From the NCBI GenBank assembly GCA_001838165.1, contig KV835870.1:11004-75003 (forward strand): a stretch of DNA of 64,000 bases, written 5' to 3'. Position 1 is the stretch's first letter, and every line of letters starts with the position of its first letter. Under the pieces are notes generated by a model that had not been told where the DNA came from, did no database searches, and saw only the letters and a list, made by a program, of their open reading frames with translations. This document shows, piece by piece, positions 40,479 to 48,027 of this stretch. The position numbers were made by a program, and so were the translations under genes. The stretch is from Actinomyces sp. HMSC035G02 (GTDB lineage Bacteria; Actinomycetota; Actinomycetes; Actinomycetales; Actinomycetaceae).

Positions 40479-40508
40479 TCTGGCACGGATCGCCTTCAGT
40501 TGCCCGGT
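40479..40508 (-). promoter_or_regulatory. Conserved element before paralog A
   Basis: Reading leftwards: ACCGGGCAACTGA (40508-40496), 9 bp, GTGCCAGA (40486-40479), then 8 bp to the ATG. The same two blocks precede paralog C with 8 bp between, and in part paralog B. Likely a promoter or operator; block spacing resembles a -35/-10 pair of an ECF-type sigma factor, which is a guess. Confidence 0.45.
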
Positions 40509-40521
40509 ATCCGGATGGGAC

Positions 40522-42186
40522 TCAGAAGGACGAGGAAGAGCCGGAGCCCGAGAAGCCGCCCGAGGATGAGCCGTAGTCCGCTGAACTGGTCGAGGAGCTG
40601 GACGGGTCGTAGTCGACGTAGCGGTCGAGATACGTCGGGTACGCCCAGACAGACACATTGTTCGCCTGGAAGCGACCGGTCCTCTCCGCAGCCTTGCCCA
40701 TGAGGCGAACGCCCGCGGAGTTCGCGGTCAAACGGATCGTCGAGGCGGGATTGTACTCGTGGCGGTGCCCGTCGCTCAGGTACGTGCCTTTGTAGAGCAC
40801 ATCGCTGGCGCTGACGGTGCCGCCCCTGTTGCTCTCCCAGTGTTCGTAGCGCGCACGCCCCGACGAGGAGGTGTCGGCGACGAGTGCCTGTCCGATGAGC
40901 TTCGTCAGGCGCGCCCGGGACTCGGCCGCGATCCGGTCCAGTTCGTCGAGCGCCTGCACCGGAGTGATATCCGCACGCTCCAGGCTGTTTCCGAGTCCGA
41001 CGATGATGTCCCTCTGCTCGTTCGTCCAGCGGTTAAACGCCTCGACTGCGTTCTTCACTTGACGCTTCTTGACGCGGTTGCGCACCTTGACCGAGATGGA
41101 ATCCGCCGCCAGCAGGTCTTCGAAGACCGGACCCACCTCGTTGTCCCACAGAGTGCGCCACCGTGGTGCCAGCGCGAAAAAGTCGCGTGCGGCAAAGATC
41201 GCGTCATCGGCGGCCGACAGCAGCTCGATATCTTCGAGCAGATCCTCCCTCTCGCTCGCCGCGCCGGCGCTGAGGGATCCGAAAAAACCTGGGGATCGCA
41301 GAACGGAGACGCGCTCGCGCACCTTCTTGCGCTCTTGGTTGGCGCACCCGTAGCGCACGGTCAGTCCCTTGCTGTAGTGGCCGGCATCGACGATCGACTG
41401 GAAGGCACGATCCACCTCTGAGCGGCGTTCCTCCATCTCCTTCCACGCCTCGACAATGCGTTCTGAGCTTTCTTTCACCCTGCGGCGTAGGCTGTGCCCG
41501 CGCACGAGGACGCCGATGCCCGTGAGCGAGATGAGCCATCCCAACCAGTCGGGCCACACGACTCTGTTCTCAATGCTGCGGCCCGATTCGTTCGGGATGG
41601 ATGCGGCTGCCTTCGTGGCCGCCGCTACCATCCCCTCACTCCAGCGGCCCGCACGGAAGTCATCCTTCGCGGCGTCCTGAATCTTCTCTTGAACGGAAAG
41701 CAGAGGTGCAATGTCCTCGCCGAAGTACGTTCCCACCTTGCGATAGGTCGGCGACACCGACAGGATCAGATAGCCATCGGCCCACTTGTAGCCATTGGGC
41801 GAGATCCACTCCTTGTGCCCCGCCCGCGCGTACTTCAGGGTCGCCTCGTCCAGGTTGTCGTCCACCACGTCATCCGTCGATAAGATGACGAGGTGGATGG
41901 GACGCGTGAACTTGACGCCGCCGAGGACGTCTTTCAGCGTGCGACCGTCGATCGGCTCGAAGCTCCCCGTCTCGTCGTACACGTCGACGGACGGAGTAAC
42001 GAGTTCGTTTGCCGGCACCGTGGGCCGGGTGTAATCAACGAGGGAGAATACCAGCCACACGGGAACGCAGATCGCCATGACGACGCCCAGCAGGATCCGG
42101 CCCACCCCTCGCAGCGAGCGCTTCACGTCGCGCGCCGTCATGTGTCCGCGTTCCTCGTTTGCAGATTCGGTCGTCGCAGAAGTCAT
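40522..42186 (-). CDS. Membrane protein with TPM-like domain, tandem paralog B
   Basis: 554 residues. Helix 1 (about 31-50) is followed by an extracytoplasmic domain (about 60-205) with VILSTDDVVDDN, YLILSVSPTYRKVGTYFGED and Ala-rich helices, resembling TPM-phosphatase/DUF5129-type domains. Helix 2 (about 216-238) precedes a helical cytoplasmic region with AARDFFALAPRWRTLWDNEVGP and a C-terminal part with TIRLTANSAGVRL. The tail GGFSGSGSSSSF is of the Gly/Ser kind often ending TPM-domain proteins. It is the only one of three tandem paralogs to keep the outer domain. Family call is moderate; function unknown. Confidence 0.75.
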   Translation of the reverse strand: MTSATTESANEERGHMTARDVKRSLRGVGRILLGVVMAICVPVWLVFSLVDYTRPTVPANELVTPSVDVYDETGSFEPIDGRTLKDVLGGVKFTRPIHLVILSTDDVVDDNLDEATLKYARAGHKEWISPNGYKWADGYLILSVSPTYRKVGTYFGEDIAPLLSVQEKIQDAAKDDFRAGRWSEGMVAAATKAAASIPNESGRSIENRVVWPDWLGWLISLTGIGVLVRGHSLRRRVKESSERIVEAWKEMEERRSEVDRAFQSIVDAGHYSKGLTVRYGCANQERKKVRERVSVLRSPGFFGSLSAGAASEREDLLEDIELLSAADDAIFAARDFFALAPRWRTLWDNEVGPVFEDLLAADSISVKVRNRVKKRQVKNAVEAFNRWTNEQRDIIVGLGNSLERADITPVQALDELDRIAAESRARLTKLIGQALVADTSSSGRARYEHWESNRGGTVSASDVLYKGTYLSDGHRHEYNPASTIRLTANSAGVRLMGKAAERTGRFQANNVSVWAYPTYLDRYVDYDPSSSSTSSADYGSSSGGFSGSGSSSSF

Positions 42187-42194
42187 AGAGTCAC

Positions 42195-42227
42195 TCTGAC
42201 ACGACGGTCAGGTTCGCGCTCGCCGGT
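42195..42227 (-). promoter_or_regulatory. Conserved element before paralog B (partial)
   Basis: GTGTCAGA (42202-42195, leftwards) lies 8 bp before the ATG, exactly as in paralogs A and C, and ACCGG (42227-42223) lies upstream, but the CAACTGA part is not conserved and the spacing is longer. Confidence 0.35.
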
Positions 42228-42270
42228 TCAGCCGCTTTCGAGACAGGAAAACGGGGCAAGAGCCTATCGT

Positions 42271-43446
42271 TCAGGTCGACGAGGAACCCTCACCGGCCTC
42301 GTCCAGGTTGTCGCTCAGGTATCGATCGAGATACATCGGTAGCAGGTAGACGGGCGAGTGGCCAGCCGTCAGGACACCGGTAGCCGGGGCTGGCAGCCCT
42401 TCGAAGTCAACACCCGCGGAGTTTGCGGTCAGTCGGATCGTGGCTGCCGGGTTGTACTCGATGTCAGTGTCCGCGTCCTGGCTCCAATAGGCTGCGTCGT
42501 ACTCCGCGTTAGCCGCGGTGAGCCTGATGCCCATGTCCTTCCATCGCGCGTAGCGTTGCCGTCCGAGCGGCGAGGCATCGGTGAGGAGACTGTCCTCAAT
42601 GAGCTCGGCGGTGCGCGCTCGCGCCTCGCCCGTGATCCGGTCGAGTTCTTCGAGAGCCTGAGCGGGACCTACCTGCCCAGCCTCGAGGCGCTTCCCAAGG
42701 TCGTTCACCGTGTCCTTGTGGTCCCCCACGCGCTCCCTGAATGCCTCAATCTCCGCCAGGATGCCAGGGGCCGCGTTGACCGATTCGAGGGTGTCTGCGA
42801 CGTCGTCAAGGACGTCCAAGTCTTCGATGATCGGGCCGATCTCGGTCTTCCACACGTCGCGCCAGCCGGGCGCACAGGCGAAAAAGTCGCGGGCAGCCAT
42901 GATCGCGGCATCCGCGTGCGCCAGGCGATCCATCTGCGCAAGGATCTTATCCTCCGCTCCTCCCGACGCCTCGCTGAGCGACGCGAAGAAGCCCGGTGAC
43001 CTATGCGCAGCGATCCGAGCGCCAACCCTGGTGCGTTCAGCTCGGGCGTGCTCGTGGCGCGCCGTCAGTCCGATCTCGTAGTGCCCAGCGCCGACGAGAT
43101 CGGAAAACACGCGCTCGACCTCTGAGCGCTGCCTCTCCAAGGCCGCCCACTTCTCGGCGATCTCCGCCATCTTCTGACGCCCCGAGCGCCGTAGACCAGC
43201 GCCGCGCGACAGCACGCCGATTCCGCAGAGCACCATGACCCAGCCGGTCCAATTCGGCCAGTCCACCGCTTCTCCCATCCCATGATGGGCCTGGTCATAG
43301 ACGGCGATCGCCAGCTGAAGGGGAGCTACCAGCACGAGAAAGAGGCCAAGAATGAGGCGCGCAAATCCGCGCACAGCACTCCAGGACCGGCGCGAGGATT
43401 CCCGTGTCGCCTGTGCATTGATCGAATTCGGCGCTATGTTCACCAT
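42271..43446 (-). CDS. Membrane protein, tandem paralog C (no TPM-like domain)
   Basis: 391 residues. Helices at about 27-48 and 62-82 are separated by only a short loop; the helical region contains WAALERQRSEVERVF and AARDFFACAPGWRDVWKTEIGP, and the C-terminal part TIRLTANSAGVDF and YLLPMYLDRYL. These match paralogs A and B almost motif for motif. The ATG at 43446 is chosen from GGGGG just before it and from alignment of the upstream element; an in-frame start 16 codons earlier is less likely. First of the three copies after rho. Function unknown. Confidence 0.72.
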   Translation of the reverse strand: MVNIAPNSINAQATRESSRRSWSAVRGFARLILGLFLVLVAPLQLAIAVYDQAHHGMGEAVDWPNWTGWVMVLCGIGVLSRGAGLRRSGRQKMAEIAEKWAALERQRSEVERVFSDLVGAGHYEIGLTARHEHARAERTRVGARIAAHRSPGFFASLSEASGGAEDKILAQMDRLAHADAAIMAARDFFACAPGWRDVWKTEIGPIIEDLDVLDDVADTLESVNAAPGILAEIEAFRERVGDHKDTVNDLGKRLEAGQVGPAQALEELDRITGEARARTAELIEDSLLTDASPLGRQRYARWKDMGIRLTAANAEYDAAYWSQDADTDIEYNPAATIRLTANSAGVDFEGLPAPATGVLTAGHSPVYLLPMYLDRYLSDNLDEAGEGSSST

Positions 43447-43455
43447 GCCCCCAAG

Positions 43456-43484
43456 TCTGACACAGCCCTCATCAGTTGTCCGGT
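43456..43484 (-). promoter_or_regulatory. Conserved element before paralog C
   Basis: Reading leftwards: ACCGGACAACTGA (43484-43472), 8 bp, GTGTCAGA (43463-43456), 9 bp, ATG. Near identical to the element before paralog A, although the genes themselves have diverged, which argues for selection on the site. Confidence 0.45.
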
Positions 43485-43500
43485 ACTCAGGCACACACCG

Positions 43501-43544
43501 AAAAGAGAGCGGGGCGAGCAGCTCTCGCCACTCGCCCCGCTCTC
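43501..43544 (-). terminator. Terminator after rho
   Basis: A perfect 14-bp stem (GAGAGCGGGGCGAG at 43505-43518 with 43531-43544), followed in the leftward direction by TTTTC, ten bases past the rho stop. Confidence 0.88.
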
Positions 43545-43553
43545 ACCCGCCGA

Positions 43554-45275
43554 TCACTCGGAGGGCGTCGTCTTCTGGATGAGCATGAGGAACTCAGCGT
43601 TGGACTGAGTCTCCTTGAGCTTGTCGAGGACCAGCTCGAGGCCCTGCTGCTGATCGAGGGTACCCAGAACGCGGCGGAGCCTCCACATGATGCGCAGCTC
43701 CTCGGGCTTGAAGAGCAGCTCCTCGCGACGGGTGCCCGACGCATTGAGGTCGATCGCGGGGAAGATACGGCGCTCGGCGAGCTGACGCGACAGGCGCAGC
43801 TCCATGTTGCCGGTACCCTTGAACTCCTCGAAGATAACCTCGTCCATCTTCGAACCCGTCTCCACCAGGGCGGAGGCGATGATCGTCAGCGAGCCGCCCT
43901 CGGAGATGTTGCGGGCAGCGCCGAAGAACTTCTTGGGCGGGTACAGCGCGGACGCGTCCACGCCACCGGAGAGGATACGGCCCGAGGCGGGCGCAGCCAG
44001 ATTGTAGGCGCGCGACAGACGCGTGAGCGAGTCGAGGAGCACGACGACATCCTGGCCCAGTTCGACCAGGCGCTTGGCGCGCTCAATCGCAAGCTCGGCG
44101 ACGGTCGTGTGGTCCGATGCGGGACGGTCGAAGGTGGAGGCGATGACCTCACCCTTGACGATCGAGCGCATGTCGGTGACCTCTTCGGGACGCTCGTCCA
44201 CCAGGACGACCATGAGGTGCACCTCGGGGTTGTTCAGCTCAATAGCCTTGGCCATCTGCTGGATGACCATCGTCTTACCGGCCTTGGGCGGAGAGACGAT
44301 GAGGCCACGCTGGCCCTTGCCGACGGGGGCGACCAGGTCGATAACGCGCGGCGTGTAGGCCTTGGGAGAGGTCTCCATACGCAGCTGCTCGGAGGGGTAA
44401 ACCGGGGTCAGCTTGCCGAACTCGCGGCGCGCCTGCGCCTGCTCGATCGTCATGCCGTTGACGGAGTCAACGCGCACGAGGGCGTTGTACTTCTGGCGCT
44501 GGCGTTCACCCTCGCGGGGCAGGCGCACGGCACCGGCGACCGCGTCACCGGCGCGCAGACCCCAGCGGCGCACGTTGCCGAGCGTCACGTAGACGTCGTT
44601 CGGGCCGGGCAGGTAGCCGGAAGTACGCACGAAGGCGTGGTTTTCCTGGATGTCGAGGATGCCGGCGATCGGTGCAAGGTTGTCCTCGCCGCCGCGCGCG
44701 GGGCGAGCCTCGGGATTCTCACGGTTCTCGCGGCCCTCGCGGTTCTCGCGGCCTTCGCCGCGCTTCTCGCGGTCGCGGCGACCACGGCGGCCGCGCTCAC
44801 GACGGGGACGACGGCCCTCGGTGTCGTCACCGTCGGGCAGCTCGATGTTCAGGACGGTCTCGACGACGGCCGTGTCGGGCTCCGGGGTGGGCTCGGTCCG
44901 CTCGGCAGCGGGCAGGGGCAGGTCGAGCGTGACGTGCGCCGGCTCGACGGCACCCTGGCTCACCGCGCGGCGGCGGCGAGAACGACGCGGAGCCTCGGCG
45001 GGCGCGTCGGAGGCGGGAGCATGCTCAGCCGACTTGTCTGCGACCAGCTTCTCAGCCTTGTCGGCCTTCTTCTTGGACGAGGCAGGGGCTTCCTCGCGGG
45101 GAGCCTTTTCCTTCGGGGTCGAGGCGCCGGCGCCGTTGCTCAGCAGCTCGATCAGCTGGGACTTACGAAGCTGGGAGATGCCCTTGAGGCCGCGGGAGGC
45201 GGCCAGAGCCTTCAGCTCGGGCAGCTTCATCGCCGACAGCGACGCGGTCGTCTCGGCGGAGGTTTCGTTGCTCAC
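43554..45275 (-). CDS. rho: Transcription termination factor Rho
   Basis: 573 residues; an RNA-dependent hexameric helicase. The N-terminal Rho_N helix region ([30 protein letters not shown] as a whole) is followed by a long low-complexity insert (about 50-210) rich in Arg, Glu and Gly with short repeats (ENREGREN), usual in actinobacterial Rho. Then the cold-shock RNA-binding domain ([20 protein letters not shown]) and the ATPase: Walker [14 protein letters not shown], Walker [11 protein letters not shown]. The GTG at 45275 follows AAGGATC; codons further upstream are not family-like. Confidence 0.96.
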   Translation of the reverse strand: MSNETSAETTASLSAMKLPELKALAASRGLKGISQLRKSQLIELLSNGAGASTPKEKAPREEAPASSKKKADKAEKLVADKSAEHAPASDAPAEAPRRSRRRRAVSQGAVEPAHVTLDLPLPAAERTEPTPEPDTAVVETVLNIELPDGDDTEGRRPRRERGRRGRRDREKRGEGRENREGRENRENPEARPARGGEDNLAPIAGILDIQENHAFVRTSGYLPGPNDVYVTLGNVRRWGLRAGDAVAGAVRLPREGERQRQKYNALVRVDSVNGMTIEQAQARREFGKLTPVYPSEQLRMETSPKAYTPRVIDLVAPVGKGQRGLIVSPPKAGKTMVIQQMAKAIELNNPEVHLMVVLVDERPEEVTDMRSIVKGEVIASTFDRPASDHTTVAELAIERAKRLVELGQDVVVLLDSLTRLSRAYNLAAPASGRILSGGVDASALYPPKKFFGAARNISEGGSLTIIASALVETGSKMDEVIFEEFKGTGNMELRLSRQLAERRIFPAIDLNASGTRREELLFKPEELRIMWRLRRVLGTLDQQQGLELVLDKLKETQSNAEFLMLIQKTTPSE

Positions 45276-45406
45276 GAAGTGATCCTTACTGGAATGCGCC
45301 CACAGCGGGCGAGGTGATTGCTCAAGCATACGAAAAAGCTTGATCAGGAAGATGCGCGAAAGAGGCGCACCGCGAAGGCCGAAGTCGAACATTCGTCTCG
45401 ACCTGA

Positions 45407-45461
45407 CAAAAATATAGCAAGACCGCCAGCCCGCTGTCGATCAGACGGCACGGCTGGCGGT
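45407..45461 (-). terminator. Terminator after thrB
   Basis: A 10-bp perfect stem ACCGCCAGCC/GGCTGGCGGT (45422-45431 with 45452-45461), followed leftwards by TATATTTTTG. It ends the hom-thrB transcript before rho. Confidence 0.85.
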
Positions 45462-45492
45462 GCTTGCGCAGAAACTCACAGCTCATCAACGC

Positions 45493-46443
45493 TCAGAATT
45501 CCACCTTAGAGAGGCTTCCTCGAGTGATCTGCACGCCCTGGGGGGCCACTCCCATCGGGACGACCCGCCACCCGGCGGCAGCGGCATCCCGGCGGATATC
45601 GGCGCCGACGGACTCCAGGGAGAGGACCGTGGGGCCCGCGCCGGAGACGACGGCGGCAAAGCCTGCGCCGCGCAGCCAATCGACGAGGGCGAGGGATGGT
45701 TCCATCGCGGCCCGACGCTGCTCCTGGTGCAGGCGATCGCGCGTGGCCTCCATGAGCAGCGAGTGCAGGTCCGCTCCCCCGCTCGCCTGAGCATTGCCCG
45801 AGAGCACGGCGGCCAGCAGTGCACCGCGGGCGACGTTGAAGCTCGCGTCGCCGTGGGGCACGGTCGCGGGCAGCGCGGCACGCGCGGCGGCGGTACGCAG
45901 CTCGAAGTCCGGGATGAAGGCGACCGGGTGAATGCCGTCGGGAGGCGTCAGGCGCACACTGCCGACCTCTGAGGTGTCCTCATTCATCCAGGACACGGTG
46001 ACACCGCCGAAGACGGCGGGAGCCACGTTGTCGGGGTGTCCCTCCATCTGGGAGCCGATCTCGAGGATCTCCGCTCGACCGAGAACGTCCGCGTCGCCGA
46101 TGAGCGCGCGCGCCAGCGTCACGCCGGCGACGATGGCGCTCGCAGAGGAACCCAGGCCTCGGGAATGGGGAATGCGATTCGTGCAGTGCATGCGCACGCC
46201 AACCTGGGGTGCGCCGACGCGGTCGAGCGCGAGGCGCAGGGCGCGCACGACGAGATTGTCCTCGCCCTGCTCGACGTTTCCAGCTCCCTCACCCTCGACG
46301 ACGACCGAGGTCGCCCCCGTCGTCGCGTGGACCGACACCTCGTCCCAGAGGTCGAGGGCCAGGCCCATGGAGTCGAATCCGGGGCCGAGGTTCGCGCTGG
46401 TCGCGGGAACCTTCACCGCGACGAAATCATCACGCAGGCGCAC
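45493..46443 (-). CDS. thrB: Homoserine kinase
   Basis: 316 residues; phosphorylates homoserine on the way to threonine. GHMP-kinase motifs: VPATSANLGPGFDSMGLAL at the N-terminus, the ATP loop HSRGLGSSASAIVAG, and the C-terminal VVSGAGPTVLSL. The GTG at 46443 is preferred, since GAAGGTGAG, at the hom stop, lies just before it; two in-frame starts slightly upstream are possible. One base lies between the hom stop and this start. Confidence 0.94.
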   Translation of the reverse strand: MRLRDDFVAVKVPATSANLGPGFDSMGLALDLWDEVSVHATTGATSVVVEGEGAGNVEQGEDNLVVRALRLALDRVGAPQVGVRMHCTNRIPHSRGLGSSASAIVAGVTLARALIGDADVLGRAEILEIGSQMEGHPDNVAPAVFGGVTVSWMNEDTSEVGSVRLTPPDGIHPVAFIPDFELRTAAARAALPATVPHGDASFNVARGALLAAVLSGNAQASGGADLHSLLMEATRDRLHQEQRRAAMEPSLALVDWLRGAGFAAVVSGAGPTVLSLESVGADIRRDAAAAGWRVVPMGVAPQGVQITRGSLSKVEF

Positions 46444-46444
46444 G

Positions 46445-47752
46445 TCACTCACCTTCAACGCGAATCGTCGAGGTCACTTCGCGCACGGCGTCGGACACGG
46501 AGAGCGCGCGGGCGACGGCGCGCAGGTCGGCCTCGCGGGCGCGGTGGCTGGTCACGACGATGACGCAGGCGCCGGGCACCTCATCGTTGCGCTGGTGCAC
46601 GGACTGGATGGAGACGCCGTGGCGGGCAAAAATACCGGCGACGTCGGACAGGACGCCCAGGCGATCCTCGACCTGCAGACGGATCTGGTAGCGCGTGTAC
46701 GTCGAGCCGGGATCGAGGATCGGCAGGTGGGCGTAGACCGACTCACGCGGGGCGTGCCCACCAAAGGCGCGGTGATGCGCCGCGGCGACGAGATCCGACA
46801 GGACCGCCGAGGCCGTGGGGGCGCCGCCCGCGCCCTGGCCGTAGAACATGAGGCGACCCGCAGCCTCACCCTCGACGAGGATCGCGTTGAAGGCACCGTC
46901 GACGGAGGCGAGAGGATGATCGGAGGGAACCTGTGCGGGGTGGACACGCATGGCGACGCCCTCGCGTCCGTCCTCGCCGATGCGACGCTCGGCGATAGCG
47001 AGAAGCTTGATGGTGTGACCGACGCGAGCGGCCTCCTCCATGTCCTCCTTGGTGATGCTCGAGATTCCCTCGACCGCGACGTCGTCGATTCCGACGCGCG
47101 TGTGGAAGGCCAGGGATGCCAGGATGGAGCACTTGGCTGCGGCGTCGAAGCCCTCGACGTCCGCGGTGGGGTCGGCCTCGGCGAAACCGAGGTCCTGCGC
47201 CTGCTTGAGAGCCTCCTCGTAGCTCAGTCCCTTCGTGCTCATCGCGTCCAGGATGAAGTTCGTCGTGCCGTTGACGATGCCCATCACGGTCGTGATGCGG
47301 TCGCCGGCGAGGGACTCGCGCAGGCCGTACACGACGGGGACGGCGCCCGCGACGGCCGCCTCGTAGTAGAGGTCGGCTCCGTGGGAGGCGGCGGCCTCGT
47401 ACAGCTCGGGGCCGTGCGCAGCCAGCAGGGCCTTGTTGCCGGTGACGACCGAGATGCCCTGGTTGAGGGCGCGCAGCACCAGGGTGCGCGCGGGCTCGAT
47501 GCCGCCGATCAGCTCGACGACGAGGTCCATGTTGTCGATTGCCTCGGCCGGGTCGGTCGTCAGCAGCTCGCGGTCGATCGGAGCGTCACGCGGGGCATCC
47601 ACATTGCGGACGAGGACGCGGCGCACCTCCATTTCTGCGCCCGAGCGAGCGGCAAAATCCTCGCGGCTGGACTGCAGGATGCGAATGACCTGGCTACCGA
47701 CGGTTCCGGCTCCAAGAACGCCAACTCCGAGGACGGGACGGGGTGCAGACAT
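46445..47752 (-). CDS. hom: Homoserine dehydrogenase
   Basis: 435 residues; reduces aspartate semialdehyde to homoserine for threonine and methionine. NAD(P) site GVGVLGAGTVGSQVI, catalytic region VTGNKALLAAHG, GIVNGTTNFILDAM and the C-terminal ACT domain (YQIRLQVEDRLGVLSDVAGIFARHGVSI in part) for threonine feedback. The ATG at 47752 follows AAAGGAG. In mycobacteria thrC lies between hom and thrB; here hom and thrB are contiguous and thrC is elsewhere. Confidence 0.95.
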   Translation of the reverse strand: MSAPRPVLGVGVLGAGTVGSQVIRILQSSREDFAARSGAEMEVRRVLVRNVDAPRDAPIDRELLTTDPAEAIDNMDLVVELIGGIEPARTLVLRALNQGISVVTGNKALLAAHGPELYEAAASHGADLYYEAAVAGAVPVVYGLRESLAGDRITTVMGIVNGTTNFILDAMSTKGLSYEEALKQAQDLGFAEADPTADVEGFDAAAKCSILASLAFHTRVGIDDVAVEGISSITKEDMEEAARVGHTIKLLAIAERRIGEDGREGVAMRVHPAQVPSDHPLASVDGAFNAILVEGEAAGRLMFYGQGAGGAPTASAVLSDLVAAAHHRAFGGHAPRESVYAHLPILDPGSTYTRYQIRLQVEDRLGVLSDVAGIFARHGVSIQSVHQRNDEVPGACVIVVTSHRAREADLRAVARALSVSDAVREVTSTIRVEGE

Positions 47753-47841
47753 AGGACTATTTCTCCTTTGTGGGACGGGCACTGATACCAGTGTAGGCGG
47801 TCAAAGCCCCTCCCTTCTCTCAAGGACCTTGGTCCCACAAT

Positions 47842-47870
47842 TTGACCGCTAGAAACTTTGGACCCATATC
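47842..47870 (+). promoter_or_regulatory. Candidate pfl promoter
   Basis: TTGACC (47842-47847), 17-bp spacer, CATATC (47865-47870), about 158 bp before pflB. The -10 overlaps the left arm of a dyad CCCATATC (47863-47870) / GATATGGG (47899-47906), 28 bp apart, which might bind an oxygen or redox regulator. No textbook FNR or Rex site was seen. A GGACCTTGGTCC palindrome is at 47824-47835. Confidence 0.45.
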
Positions 47871-48027
47871 CTGAGACGCAGAACATAGACTGTCGGTCGA
47901 TATGGGTTGTGGAGACCCCCCAAGCCGTAGGACAATGGGCCTAAGCGTTGGAATCCGACGCACATGGGAGTTTTGCTCCTGATATACCGTCCCCACAACG
48001 GGATACGGACATCCGAGAAGAGGAAGA

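Noticed and set aside
44690..44790. Tandem repeat within rho
   Set aside because: The repeated gcggttctc/gcggccctc units encode the Arg/Glu/Asn-rich insert that is normal for actinobacterial Rho; repeats are imperfect and need no special explanation.
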